Positions 1-8,272 of a stretch of DNA of 22,147 bases are shown here, in pieces. Origin of the DNA: an uncultured Collinsella sp. (GTDB lineage: Bacteria; Actinomycetota; Coriobacteriia; Coriobacteriales; Coriobacteriaceae); NCBI GenBank assembly GCA_937969105.1, contig CALBUZ010000073.1, positions 1 to 22,147 on the forward strand, in the 5' to 3' direction. Below the pieces are notes generated by a model. It saw only the letters and a list, made by a program, of their open reading frames with translations, was not told the origin of the DNA and ran no database searches. The position numbers were made by a program, and so were the translations under genes. Every line of letters begins with the position of its first letter. Within the stretch, counting starts at the first letter, position 1.

Positions 1-1280
1 CTTCCATGAACCTCCCTGTGTGCATGGACCAAGCCGGAATCATCGACTCCGATGATAGCAACATCGAGCAGGCACGGAGCTGTAAGTCCACAGGTATCGT
101 CAAGACGGGCATGATGGAACGAGCCGAGCGTCAGGTTGTCACCATACTCGAGCACGGCACGCTCGACCGTGCCCACGCGAAGACGAGCGTCGGCAATGGC
201 GAGCTCCTGTGCGGCGGCCCGCATACGGCGGCTGCGCTCGGCCATAACCTCGGGCGGCACCTGGTCGGGCATCTCGGCAGCAAGGGTGCCGGGACGCTTG
301 CTGTAGCGGAACACGTGCATACGCGAGAAACCCACACGGCGGCACAGCGCCAGCGACTCCTCGAACTCCTCGTCCGTCTCGCCAGGGAAGCCGACAATAA
401 CGTCGCAAGAAAGTGACGCCTGTGGCAGATTGGCGCGAATCATACGCACCGTGTCCTCAAAGGCCTCGGCACTATAGGGACGGCCCATGCGATGCAGGGT
501 CGCCGTGCAGCCGGACTGCACGGGCAGGTGCAAAAACGGGGCGACACGCTGCGGGTAGCGCGCCATAACCTTAAGCAGGCGCTCGGAGATATCCATAGGC
601 TCGACCGAGGAAATGCGCACATGCGGAATAGACGTGCGCTCCATGATGGCCTCGAGCAGCTCATCGATTTCGACGTGCTCGTCGGTCGCGCTCTTGCCAT
701 CGTAGGCACCCAAGTTCACACCGGTCAGCACCACCTCGGGCACGCCGGCCTCCTGGGCCTCGCGAACTTGCTCGAGCACGGACTCGACGGGCACGGAGCG
801 CTCGGGGCCGCGTGCCTTCCACACAATGCAATAGGTGCAGCGATGGTTGCAGCCGTCCTGAATCTTCACGCCCAGGCGAGAGCGACCGAGCGCATCGACC
901 ACGTCGCCATCGCTGCAGGCGGGTACGCTATCGGATTCGACACCCAGCACCTCGCAGACGCGCTCGGCGACGTCAATCTTGGACGGTTCGGCGATCACGC
1001 GATCGGAGAGCTCCAGCAGCTCCTCGGGATGCAAGTTGACGACGCAGCCGGTTACGACCACGTAAGGCTCGCCCGGATAGGCCAGGGCGTGACGGACGGC
1101 CTTGCGGGTCTTGGCCTCGGCCTCCCCCGTCACGGCACAGGTATTGATAACGATCAGATCGGCGTCCTGGGGCTCCACCATCGCAAAGCCCAGGCGCATA
1201 AGATCGGCAGTGATACGGTCGGACTCAACCCGGTTGACACGACAACCGAGGTTGACGACGGAAATATGGGGTGCGAGCAC
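1..1280 (-). CDS. mtaB: tRNA (N6-threonylcarbamoyladenosine(37)-C2)-methylthiotransferase MtaB, 3'-truncated by the window edge
   Basis: A radical-SAM methylthiotransferase of the MiaB/MtaB family, which turns t6A37 into ms2t6A37 in ANN-decoding tRNAs. About 426 codons are visible from the GTG at 1280, close to the family's usual 430-450, so only a short C-terminal piece is missing. The N-terminal [4Fe-4S] domain has the expected cysteines at about residues 13 (NLGC), 48 (NTCAVTGEAEAKTRK) and 79 (TGC). The radical-SAM CxxxCxxC is CNHRCTYC (144, 148, 151), and the visible end looks like the start of a TRAM domain. NTCAVT with the following KxRK and the CIV..ARG context favour MtaB over MiaB. 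AGGAG lies 5 nt before the GTG. The gap to the dnaJ stop is 9 nt, so the two are probably cotranscribed. MtaB also follows dnaJ in Bacillus-type clusters. Confidence 0.9.
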   Translation of the reverse strand, partial: MLAPHISVVNLGCRVNRVESDRITADLMRLGFAMVEPQDADLIVINTCAVTGEAEAKTRKAVRHALAYPGEPYVVVTGCVVNLHPEELLELSDRVIAEPSKIDVAERVCEVLGVESDSVPACSDGDVVDALGRSRLGVKIQDGCNHRCTYCIVWKARGPERSVPVESVLEQVREAQEAGVPEVVLTGVNLGAYDGKSATDEHVEIDELLEAIMERTSIPHVRISSVEPMDISERLLKVMARYPQRVAPFLHLPVQSGCTATLHRMGRPYSAEAFEDTVRMIRANLPQASLSCDVIVGFPGETDEEFEESLALCRRVGFSRMHVFRYSKRPGTLAAEMPDQVPPEVMAERSRRMRAAAQELAIADARLRVGTVERAVLEYGDNLTLGSFHHARLDDTCGLTAPCLLDVAIIGVDDSGLVHAHREVHG

Positions 1281-1289
1281 ACGGGCTCC

Positions 1290-2438
1290 TTAATCGAGGA
1301 TATCGTCGAGGGCACTCTTGATACGGTCGGTCACCGACTTCTTACCGGAGGCGACGTCATCGCCCATCTCGTCGGCAAAGGCGCGAAGCAGTTCGCGCTG
1401 CTTATTGGAGAGATTGGTGGGGACGACCACGCTCAGCTGCACGACCAGACGACCGCGCGAACCGCCACCGCCGATACGCGGCATGCCGTAATTGTTGACG
1501 CTCACGGTGTCACCGTACTGTGTGCCGGCGGGGACGCACACCTTGACGACCTCGTCAGGCATAATGCCCTCGACCTCAATCTCGCAACCGAGCGCGGCCT
1601 GCGCAATCGAGATATCGCTCACCAGATACAGGTCATCGCCATTACGCTTAAAACGCTCGTGGTCGGCGACACGCACGTTGACGATCAGGTCGCCCGACGG
1701 CTCGCCACGAAGGCCGGCCTCGCCAAAACCACTCACGCGCAGCTGGCGACCGGTCGAAACACCGGCGGGAATATCGATGTCGATCTTTTCGTGAGAAGGC
1801 GTGCGGCCCTGGCCATCACAGGTCTCGCAGGGATGATCGATGACCGTGCCTTCGCCGTGGCAGTCAGGACAGGGCGAAGAGGACTGAACCTGGCCCAGGA
1901 AAGAACGCTGGACCGTCGTCACATAGCCTGTGCCGTGACAGCGGCTGCACTGCTTTTCGGTCGCGCCCTCGGCCTTGCCGGTACCATTGCAGTCCTCGCA
2001 AGGGGCAAGACGGTCGTAGCTGATGGTCTTTTTGCAGCCGAGCGCCGCCTCCTCGAGCGTCACCGAAAGGGAAATGGCCATATCGCGACCGCGACGGCGC
2101 TCGCGACGGCTGCGGGCGCCACCACCGGCGCCACCGCCAAAGAACGACGAGAACAGGTCGTCCATGCCCATGCCACCAAAAATATCGTTGATGTCGACAT
2201 AGCCAGAGCCACCGGGGCCATCCGCAGTGCCGTAACGGTCGTAGTTAGCACGCTTCTGCTCGTCGGAAAGAACGGAATAGGCCTCGTTGAGCTCTTTGAA
2301 CTTGGCCTCGGCCTCGGGGTCGTCCGAAACATCCGGGTGTACCGTACGGGCTTTCTTTAGAAACGCACGCTTAATCGTCCGCGCGTCGGCATCCTTGTCA
2401 ACGCCAAGTACCTCGTAGTAATCCCTATTTTCCGACAC
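1290..2438 (-). CDS. dnaJ: Molecular chaperone DnaJ (canonical type I)
   Basis: Hsp40 co-chaperone that delivers unfolded clients to DnaK and stimulates its ATPase. The protein is 382 residues and the architecture is complete: J domain (residues 5-70, HPD at 34-36), Gly/Phe-rich linker (about 74-107), four CxxCxGxG zinc-finger repeats (CEDCNGTG 147, CSRCHGTG 164, CPDCHGEG 190, CETCDGQG 204), then the two C-terminal beta domains. The GTG at 2438 is chosen because GGAAGGA lies 7 nt upstream and the J domain begins at once (SENRDYYEVLG). The frame stays open for 22 more codons upstream, but that stretch does not resemble DnaJ. It lies 81 nt after a second, aberrant dnaJ-type gene and has its own possible promoter in that gap. 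No CIRCE or HAIR operator was found. Confidence 0.95.
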   Translation of the reverse strand: MSENRDYYEVLGVDKDADARTIKRAFLKKARTVHPDVSDDPEAEAKFKELNEAYSVLSDEQKRANYDRYGTADGPGGSGYVDINDIFGGMGMDDLFSSFFGGGAGGGARSRRERRRGRDMAISLSVTLEEAALGCKKTISYDRLAPCEDCNGTGKAEGATEKQCSRCHGTGYVTTVQRSFLGQVQSSSPCPDCHGEGTVIDHPCETCDGQGRTPSHEKIDIDIPAGVSTGRQLRVSGFGEAGLRGEPSGDLIVNVRVADHERFKRNGDDLYLVSDISIAQAALGCEIEVEGIMPDEVVKVCVPAGTQYGDTVSVNNYGMPRIGGGGSRGRLVVQLSVVVPTNLSNKQRELLRAFADEMGDDVASGKKSVTDRIKSALDDILD

Positions 2439-2459
2439 GACCGAATCCTTCCAACTTTC

Positions 2460-2488
2460 ATTATTGTCACAGTGCGTCCTATACCCAA
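2460..2488 (-). promoter_or_regulatory. Candidate sigma-70-type promoter for dnaJ
   Basis: On the minus strand a -35-like TTGGGT (2488-2483) is followed, after exactly 17 nt, by AATAAT (2465-2460), 22 nt before the dnaJ GTG. The -10 matches 5/6 and the -35 only 3/6. It would let dnaJ-mtaB be transcribed apart from the upstream membrane-DnaJ gene. Confidence 0.35.
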
Positions 2489-2519
2489 GCTGGGCCGGGC
2501 GCAAACAGAGGGTTTGATG

Positions 2520-3623
2520 TTATTGAGCTCCGTAAGGCGAAAGCACGGCCCGCTGTGAGCAGCTCGCGAACCAAACCGACACGAGCGCGAACATAAAACC
2601 GTTGGCAAATCCATTGGCAAACTGTATCGCACCGCGCTTCCACCACAGCAGACTGCGATGAAGCACGCCGTCCGACAGCACCATGAACAAGCCCATGGCA
2701 AACGGAATGAAGCACATCATGGCGAAGGCGGAGAACACGCCCGAGATGGCCGACAGCACCAAAAATGGCGCGATGATACCCATGAGATAGAAGCCGGTGC
2801 GAGCCTTACCCTCCAGGCGCTCGGCCTCAACGTGCGCGCGACCGACCAGGTCGCCGCCCGAAGCGCCGTTCGTGCCGGCGTGACCCATGTTGGGGATGCG
2901 CACCTCGTCGCCATCATGCGTGCCGGCGGGAAACTCAATCGTCTGCTCGGAGGTTACGCGGGTACGGCCGCTGCCACCGCAATCGGGGCACGGGTCGGCA
3001 ACGACCTTGCCGGAACCGCCGCACTCAGGACAAACCGTCTGGAACGTGCCCGCACCAAACAGGAAGGACAGGTCGACATCGATATGGCCGCGACCACCGC
3101 AGCTCGGACAGGTGTGGGCATGCTCTGACGAAACGGAGCCCGATCCGCCACAATGTCCGCAGGTGTCAAAGCGGGTGTAGCGAACGGTCTTGTGGGCACC
3201 GCCCTTGGCCTCCTTGGCGTCGAGCTTGATATCGACGACCACGTTGGCGCCACTCTCGGGGTTGTAGGCCGCCTGGCCGCGACGGGGCTGGCCCCAGGCG
3301 CCCCCGAAGGGGAAACCGCCGTCAAAGGGATTGCCGTAACCGGCGCTGCCGGCATAGCCACCGCCATAGGGCGAAGCCGTCGGTGCACCGGCAAAGGGAT
3401 TGCCCGACCGCATGGCGTCGTAACGCGCACGCTTCTGCTCATCCGAGAGCACGGCGTAGGCCTCGGAAACCTCTTTAAACTTTTCCTCAGCACCCGGCTC
3501 TTTATTGACGTCCGGATGGAGCTTGCGGGCCTTTTGCTGGAAAGCCTTTTGAATATCACGCGAGGTGGCGTCCTTGGAGACGCCCAAAATCTCGTAGTAA
3601 TCTTTTTCGTTCATCGTCGCCAT
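2520..3623 (-). CDS. DnaJ-type protein with J domain and zinc finger but a C-terminal membrane region
   Basis: A 367-residue protein whose N-terminal two thirds are clearly DnaJ: J domain (residues 7-70, HPD at 36-38), Gly/Phe/Pro-rich linker (73-115), and four zinc-finger repeats CGHCGGSG (155), CPSCGGRG (172), CPECGGSG (198) and CPDCGGSG (212). A short remnant of C-terminal domain I follows to about residue 262. Domain II and the dimerisation helix are missing. In their place residues 277-355 hold two adjacent hydrophobic segments (about 277-298 and 300-317), a charged loop (HRSLLWWKR) and a third hydrophobic stretch (about 336-355). It should recruit DnaK through HPD, probably at the membrane (inferred). 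The ATG at 3623 has AGGAGG 9 nt upstream; an in-frame GTG at 3644 lacks that support. The last 90 codons run without a frameshift, so the tail is probably genuine. Confidence 0.85.
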   Translation of the reverse strand: MATMNEKDYYEILGVSKDATSRDIQKAFQQKARKLHPDVNKEPGAEEKFKEVSEAYAVLSDEQKRARYDAMRSGNPFAGAPTASPYGGGYAGSAGYGNPFDGGFPFGGAWGQPRRGQAAYNPESGANVVVDIKLDAKEAKGGAHKTVRYTRFDTCGHCGGSGSVSSEHAHTCPSCGGRGHIDVDLSFLFGAGTFQTVCPECGGSGKVVADPCPDCGGSGRTRVTSEQTIEFPAGTHDGDEVRIPNMGHAGTNGASGGDLVGRAHVEAERLEGKARTGFYLMGIIAPFLVLSAISGVFSAFAMMCFIPFAMGLFMVLSDGVLHRSLLWWKRGAIQFANGFANGFMFALVSVWFASCSQRAVLSPYGAQ

Positions 3624-3665
3624 GCGCGGCAACCTCCTGCTCACAGCAGCGTATATATTGCGGTA

Positions 3666-3680
3666 ATTCTACCCGAGCGG
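3666..3680 (-). promoter_or_regulatory. Candidate promoter (-10 region) of the membrane-DnaJ gene
   Basis: The minus strand reads CCGCTCGGGTAGAAT just after the hemW stop, giving a -10-like TAGAAT preceded by GGG, about 43 nt before the ATG. Nearly the same 15-mer precedes lepA. No good -35 is visible, so this is a weak call resting on the repeat. Confidence 0.35.
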
Positions 3681-3681
3681 C

Positions 3682-4914
3682 CTAGGCTAGACCCCAAAAC
3701 AGCTCGAACAGCATATTTCCATCGAGCCAGCCCAGGTGGGTCGGCGCTAAACGGGCGCGGGCGCGACCTGCGATAACGTCTTTTGAGGTGACGCGACCCG
3801 CATGTCCTTCAACATGATCGGGCACCCAGGTGGCAAGGCCCAACTCGAGCGCACGGTCGCAGGCCGCCGCCAGCTCGTCTCCAGCAATCACGCTTGCCGA
3901 GTGAACCAACAGTTCGGGCCCAATGCCGCGCGTCATGCGGCAGGCGAGCATCAAATCCTCGGCCGCCGCCTCGCGATGCGACAGGTACTCGGCCTCAAAC
4001 GCTGTCGCGCCATCGTCACGTTGCACCAGTCGCACGCGGTGCGCATCGCCACGAGCGGGAACGTCAGGAAACAGCCCGGCCAAGCGATCGAAATCCTCGG
4101 CATCGAGCATACCCGCGGCAGAACGGCCCAAACCCAGATAGCCCAGACCAGTCCAGTAGGCGATATTGTGAGCACATTCATGCCCATCGAGTGCGTAGCT
4201 CGCCACCTCATACGGATGGTAGCCCGCCGAACCCAGCCGCTCGCGCGCAACGTCCATGCATGCGGCTTGGAAATCCTCATCGGGCTCAAGCGACTCATCG
4301 CGGCACGCCATGCGATAGAGGGGCGTCCCATCCTCGAGCGTGAGCGGATAAACCGACACATGGTGCGGGGCCGCCGCAAGCACGCCATCGAGCGTGTACT
4401 GCCAGCTCGCCATAGTCTGTCCGGGAAGCCCGCACATAAGGTCGCACGACACATCAAGCCCAGCGTTCTTGACCGTCGCGATGGCAGCGAGCGCCCGGTC
4501 GGCATCGTGAATACGGCCAATCGCAGCAAGCTCGGCGTTGTCGAGGGTTTGGACTCCCAGAGAAATGCGCGTGACGCCCACCCCGGCAAGCGCCGCGGTG
4601 AGCTGCGAAGTCAACGACTCAGGATTAGCCTCGCAGGTAAACTCAACGGGCTTGCACCACATGGAGATACGACGGGCAAGTTTCACCAGGCGCTCCCCCG
4701 CCAGCGACGGCGTGCCACCGCCTACGTAGACCGTGCGGATCTGCCCGAGTGCCTCAGCGTTGCCAAAGGCATCGAGCCGCGCATACAGGTGCTCAAAATA
4801 GGCATCGAGCGCAGCGTCCAGGTCGCACGGCGCCACGCTTTGCGAGTCAAAGTCGCAATAGCGGCATTTTTGAGCGCAAAACGGCACGTGCACATACAGC
4901 GCGGTAACGGCCAC
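3682..4914 (-). CDS. hemW: Radical SAM heme chaperone HemW
   Basis: HemW (the former HemN-like coproporphyrinogen oxidase homologue) binds heme and hands it to respiratory proteins. The 410 residues begin with the radical-SAM cluster motif PFCAQKCRYCDF, with cysteines 13, 17 and 20. CxxxCxxC followed by D-F, without the fourth cysteine of true HemN, marks HemW. Also visible are YVGGGTPS, the GVQTLDN segment and the family's HNIAYW...LGLG motif that aligns with HemW C-terminal halves. The GTG at 4914 lies 2 nt after the dusB stop, with GGAGG inside the dusB end, so translation is probably coupled. The lepA-hemW neighbourhood is conserved in Firmicutes; here dusB sits between them. Confidence 0.93.
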   Translation of the reverse strand: MAVTALYVHVPFCAQKCRYCDFDSQSVAPCDLDAALDAYFEHLYARLDAFGNAEALGQIRTVYVGGGTPSLAGERLVKLARRISMWCKPVEFTCEANPESLTSQLTAALAGVGVTRISLGVQTLDNAELAAIGRIHDADRALAAIATVKNAGLDVSCDLMCGLPGQTMASWQYTLDGVLAAAPHHVSVYPLTLEDGTPLYRMACRDESLEPDEDFQAACMDVARERLGSAGYHPYEVASYALDGHECAHNIAYWTGLGYLGLGRSAAGMLDAEDFDRLAGLFPDVPARGDAHRVRLVQRDDGATAFEAEYLSHREAAAEDLMLACRMTRGIGPELLVHSASVIAGDELAAACDRALELGLATWVPDHVEGHAGRVTSKDVIAGRARARLAPTHLGWLDGNMLFELFWGLA

Positions 4915-4916
4915 CC

Positions 4917-5960
4917 TTAAGCCTCCAGCGGATGAGCGGGCACCGACTCACCGGCGGCAAGCGCGGCCTCGCAGGCCACCACATCGCGCTCGATATCATC
5001 GACCAATGCCATGAACTCCTCATACGTAGAGCAACGCACCACCTGGGCGCGCCAGGCGGCGGCATGGGGCATGCCCTTTAAGTACCAGCTTGCATACGTA
5101 CGGGCGCGCGACATAAGCGGCAGAAGCTCGTGCGTCAACGTCAGGTGCTCACGCAGAGCCTCCAGGCGCTCGACCGAGGAGCGAGAAGGAACCGGCGTAC
5201 CGTCGAGTGCAAGGGCTCGGGCATCGCCGAACACCCACGGATTGCCGTAGATGCCGCGCGCGATAAACACTGCGCTGGCACCCGAGCCTCGCAGATGCTC
5301 AGCAGCGTCCTCGGCCGAGAACACATCGCCCGAACCAATCACGGGAATCTCGACAGCGTCGGCAACCTCATCGACGACAGACCAATCGGCCTGGCCCGTA
5401 TAGAGCTGCGTGGCACAACGACCGTGCACGGCAACTGCAGAGGCGCCCGCCCCTTCGAGCATCTGGGCAAACGTTGCGGCGTTGCGATCCTCGGCATAAA
5501 AACCCTTGCGGATCTTCACGGTCACGGGAACATGCGCCGCGCCCACCGCTGCCTCGACAATCTTCTCGGCCAGGTCGGGCGTGCGCATAAGCGCCGAGCC
5601 CTCGCCCTTGGTAACGACCTTGCGAGCCGGACAGGCCATGTTGATATCAATCAATGACAGGCGATCGCCCACGCGCTCCTCGACGGCAGCGACGGCACTC
5701 GCAAACTGATCGGGCTTGGAACCAAAGAGCTGCACACAAATCTGCTGCTCCTCGTCGGCCGGCAACACCAGGCGCCACGTCTTGTTGCTGGCATAGGCAA
5801 GGCCCGCAACGCTCACCATCTCGCTGTAGGCAAGGTTGGCGCCGCGGCGGCGACACATGATGCGATAGGCGGGGTCGGTTACGCCCGCCATGGGAGCCAT
5901 AAGGAACGGCTGCTCGGCATAGGCACCTAGCAGCCGCTTGCTGTATTCAGAAAGCGCCAT
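4917..5960 (-). CDS. dusB: tRNA dihydrouridine synthase (DusB-type)
   Basis: FMN-dependent reductase that converts specific uridines in the tRNA D-loop to dihydrouridine. The 347-residue protein has the TIM-barrel signatures of the family: MAPMAGVTDPAYR (21-33) at the FMN site, DINMACPARKVV with catalytic Cys110, the KIRKGF strand, an HGR motif, and IGSGDVFSAEDA plus ARGIYGNPW at the phosphate-binding end. The Dus subtype is assigned from overall resemblance to bacterial DusB and is less certain than the family. The ATG at 5960 is 4 nt after the lepA stop, and its stop is 2 nt before hemW, so lepA-dusB-hemW looks like one operon. Confidence 0.92.
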   Translation of the reverse strand: MALSEYSKRLLGAYAEQPFLMAPMAGVTDPAYRIMCRRRGANLAYSEMVSVAGLAYASNKTWRLVLPADEEQQICVQLFGSKPDQFASAVAAVEERVGDRLSLIDINMACPARKVVTKGEGSALMRTPDLAEKIVEAAVGAAHVPVTVKIRKGFYAEDRNAATFAQMLEGAGASAVAVHGRCATQLYTGQADWSVVDEVADAVEIPVIGSGDVFSAEDAAEHLRGSGASAVFIARGIYGNPWVFGDARALALDGTPVPSRSSVERLEALREHLTLTHELLPLMSRARTYASWYLKGMPHAAAWRAQVVRCSTYEEFMALVDDIERDVVACEAALAAGESVPAHPLEA

Positions 5961-5964
5961 GGAC

Positions 5965-7776
5965 CTACTCGTCCACCTTAAGAATCGCCATAAAAGCCTC
6001 CTGCGGAACCTCGACCGAGCCGATGGCCTTCATGCGCTTCTTGCCCTCTTTCTGCTTCTCGAGCAGCTTGCGCTTTCGCGAGATATCACCGCCGTAGCAC
6101 TTGGCCAGCACGTCCTTGCGGCGTGCCTTAACGGTGGAGCGGGCGATGATCTTGTTGCCGATGGCGCCCTGGATAGGCACCTCGAACAGCTGTCGTGGGA
6201 TGATCTCCTTGAGCTTGTCGCACAGGCCGCGGGCAAGACCGTAGGCCTTATCCTTGTGCACGATAAACGACAGCGCGTCCACCTCGTCGCCCGAAAGCAG
6301 GATGTCGAGCTTGACGAGCTCGGAGGGGCGATATTCGTTGAACTCGTAGTCGAGCGAGGCGTAACCCTTGGTGCGGCTCTTGAGCTGATCGAAAAAGTCC
6401 AAGATGAGCTCGGCGAGCGGCATATCAAAGCGCATCTCGACCGATTTGCTCGTCAGGTGGATCATATCGGTCGTGACGCCACGGTGCTCGATAGCGAGCT
6501 GCATGACGGCACCCGTATACTCGGGCGGGCAGATGATCTTTGCCTTGAGGTAAGGCTCTTCGATACGCTCGATGCGCGTGGCCTCGGGCAGATCCTGCGG
6601 GCTGCGGACATCGACCATCTCGCCGTCAGTCTTGTACACGTGGTAGTCGACCGAGGGGCTCGTGGCGATCAGGTCCAGATTGAACTCGCGCTCCAGGCGC
6701 TCTTTGACGACCTCCATGTGAAGCAGGCCCAGGAAGCCCACGCGGAAGCCAAAGCCCAGCGCCACCGACGTCTCAGGCTCCCACACCAACGACGGATCGT
6801 TGACGTGCAGCTTATCGAGCGCGTCGCGCAGGTTCTCATAGTCCTTGTTGTCGATGGGGAACAGGCCCGTGTAGACCATGGGTTTGGCCTCGCGGTAGCC
6901 CGGCAGCGGCTCGGGGCAGGGGTTCGAAGCCCACGTAAGGGTATCGCCCACGCGCACAGCCTCGGGGTCCTTCAGACCCGTGACCACATAGCCAACCTCG
7001 CCGACGGTCAGAGCATCGACCGGCGTCTCGGCAGGGCGCTTGACGCCCACGCCGTCGACCAAGAAGTCGCCCTTGGCCTGCATCATGCGCAGGGTATCGC
7101 CCTTTTTGATGGAACCGTCAAAGACGCGCACCGTGGCGACGACGCCGCGGTACTCATCGAAGTACGAATCCAGAATAAGTGCCTTGAGAGGGCCATTTGC
7201 ATCGCCCTTGGGAGGCGAGATCAAAAAGACGATGGACTCCAGCAAATCGTGGATGCCCTCGCCAGTCTTGCCCGACACGCACACGGCATCGTCGGCGGGA
7301 ATGGCCAGATCGTCTTCGATCTCGGTCTTAACCTCGTCGGGGTGCGCCGAGGGAAGGTCGATCTTGTTGATGGCCGGAACAATGTCCAAGTTGGCGTTCA
7401 TGGCGAGCGTCGCGTTGGAAACAGTCTGCGCCTCGACGCCCTGAGTGGCGTCCACGACGAGCACCGCGCCCTCGCAAGCGGCCAGCGAACGCGAGACCTC
7501 GTAGGTAAAGTCCACGTGGCCCGGCGTATCAATCAGGTTGAACTGATACGTCTCGCCGTCGTCGGCGTCATAGGACACGCGGACGGCATTGGACTTGATC
7601 GTGATGCCGCGCTCGCGCTCGATGTCCATCGTGTCAAGCAGCTGCGACTCCATATCGCGCTCATCGACGGTATGGGTGAGCTCGAGGATGCGGTCACTGA
7701 TCGTGGACTTGCCATGGTCGATATGCGCAACGATCGAGAAGTTACGGATGTGGGAAATGTCAATTGAAGTATTCAT
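5965..7776 (-). CDS. lepA: Elongation factor 4 (LepA), ribosome-associated GTPase
   Basis: LepA/EF4 is a translational GTPase acting on ribosome back-translocation or 30S biogenesis. The 603-residue length is typical. G-domain motifs are complete: P-loop AHIDHGKST (17-25), RERGITIKS switch I, DTPGHVDF switch II and [13 protein letters not shown]. They are followed by EF-G-like domains and the LepA-specific C-terminus ([22 protein letters not shown]). The ATG at 7776 is chosen because the protein then starts in the usual way ([21 protein letters not shown]); the frame extends 20 codons upstream, but through the rpsT terminator. The ribosome-binding site is weak. It is first gene of lepA-dusB-hemW and follows the rpsT terminator directly. 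Confidence 0.97.
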   Translation of the reverse strand: MNTSIDISHIRNFSIVAHIDHGKSTISDRILELTHTVDERDMESQLLDTMDIERERGITIKSNAVRVSYDADDGETYQFNLIDTPGHVDFTYEVSRSLAACEGAVLVVDATQGVEAQTVSNATLAMNANLDIVPAINKIDLPSAHPDEVKTEIEDDLAIPADDAVCVSGKTGEGIHDLLESIVFLISPPKGDANGPLKALILDSYFDEYRGVVATVRVFDGSIKKGDTLRMMQAKGDFLVDGVGVKRPAETPVDALTVGEVGYVVTGLKDPEAVRVGDTLTWASNPCPEPLPGYREAKPMVYTGLFPIDNKDYENLRDALDKLHVNDPSLVWEPETSVALGFGFRVGFLGLLHMEVVKERLEREFNLDLIATSPSVDYHVYKTDGEMVDVRSPQDLPEATRIERIEEPYLKAKIICPPEYTGAVMQLAIEHRGVTTDMIHLTSKSVEMRFDMPLAELILDFFDQLKSRTKGYASLDYEFNEYRPSELVKLDILLSGDEVDALSFIVHKDKAYGLARGLCDKLKEIIPRQLFEVPIQGAIGNKIIARSTVKARRKDVLAKCYGGDISRKRKLLEKQKEGKKRMKAIGSVEVPQEAFMAILKVDE

Positions 7777-7783
7777 GCGGACT

Positions 7784-7798
7784 ATCTTACCCGAGCGG
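7784..7798 (-). promoter_or_regulatory. Candidate promoter (-10 region) of lepA
   Basis: CCGCTCGGGTAAGAT on the minus strand gives a -10-like TAAGAT preceded by GGG, right after the rpsT terminator and 7 nt before the lepA ATG. Transcription from it would give an almost leaderless mRNA, in keeping with the poor ribosome-binding site. No clear -35 was found. Confidence 0.35.
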
Positions 7799-7801
7799 TA
7801 C

Positions 7802-7838
7802 AAAAAATGGAGCCTGTTCCATAAAACAGGCTCCATTT
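7802..7838 (-). terminator. Intrinsic terminator after rpsT
   Basis: Perfect 14-bp inverted repeat, AAATGGAGCCTGTT (7805-7818) with its complement at 7825-7838 and a 6-nt loop. On the minus strand it is followed by TTTTTT. It lies 35 nt past the rpsT stop and separates rpsT from lepA. Confidence 0.92.
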
Positions 7839-7872
7839 ATGCGCGTAATCTGTGTGGTGTGAAATTTACAAC

Positions 7873-8139
7873 TTAAGCGTTGATGCTGTTCACGAGCTTG
7901 GCAAGACCGGACTTGCGGTTGGCAGCCTGGTTCTTGTGGATGACATGCTTAGCGGCAGCCATGTCGAGACGCTTGGTGACGGTCTTGAGGGCAGCCTGGG
8001 CCTTCTCGGCGTCGCCCTCAGCAACGGCGGACTGAACGTGCTTGGTCAGCGTCTTGAGCTCGGACTTGACAGCCTTGTTACGCATGCGAGCTGCCTCATT
8101 GGTGCGGATACGCTTCTTCTGAGACTTGATGTTTGCCAC
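7873..8139 (-). CDS. rpsT: 30S ribosomal protein bS20
   Basis: Primary 16S rRNA-binding protein of the small subunit. The 88 residues, rich in Lys, Arg and Ala, match bS20 length and sequence: [25 protein letters not shown] at the start and [19 protein letters not shown] at the end. The GTG at 8139 is used because it yields the standard N-terminus; AAAGGAA lies upstream. It is monocistronic, with its own promoter, a leader of about 70 nt containing a terminator-like hairpin, and a strong terminator downstream. The position between holA and lepA is conserved in Firmicutes. Confidence 0.97.
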   Translation of the reverse strand: MANIKSQKKRIRTNEAARMRNKAVKSELKTLTKHVQSAVAEGDAEKAQAALKTVTKRLDMAAAKHVIHKNQAANRKSGLAKLVNSINA

Positions 8140-8166
8140 TTCTGGAGTTCCTTTCGAGTTCCTTGC

Positions 8167-8204
8167 AAAAAATGTATGACACCTCTGAGACACGGTGAGG
8201 TCAT
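8167..8204 (-). promoter_or_regulatory. Terminator-like hairpin in the rpsT leader
   Basis: On the minus strand ATGACCTC (8204-8197) pairs with GAGGTGTCAT (8185-8176) through 8 bp with a 2-nt bulge. ACA and then TTTTTT (8172-8167) follow. It lies between the presumed start of transcription and the rpsT ribosome-binding site, so it could be an attenuator. No alternative fold or protein-binding site was proven. Confidence 0.45.
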
Positions 8205-8214
8205 GCAAGCGCCT

Positions 8215-8223
8215 ACTATAGCA
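8215..8223 (-). promoter_or_regulatory. Extended -10 promoter of rpsT
   Basis: The minus strand carries TGCTATAGT, an extended -10 (TG-n-TATAGT). Transcription would start near 8208 and give a leader of about 70 nt. No good -35 lies at 17 nt, as expected for an extended -10. The same GTGCTATAGT string precedes rpmB. Confidence 0.6.
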
Positions 8224-8272
8224 CGCTCCCCCTCAAAGGGATAGAACGAATTTGTCAAATAGGCAGGTATCA

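Noticed and set aside
492..2360. Long plus-strand open frame opposite mtaB and dnaJ
   Set aside because: It lies antisense to two well-identified genes, has no recognisable domain, and is a product of the strong codon bias of the real minus-strand genes.
3624..3681. CIRCE or HAIR heat-shock operator before the dnaJ genes
   Set aside because: Neither the TTAGCACTC-N9-GAGTGCTAA nor the CTTGAGT-N7-ACTCAAG pattern is present in the gaps at 3624-3681 or 2439-2519.
5938..7767. Long plus-strand open frame opposite lepA
   Set aside because: Antisense to a fully conserved lepA; its composition is that of the reverse complement and no ribosome-binding site is visible.
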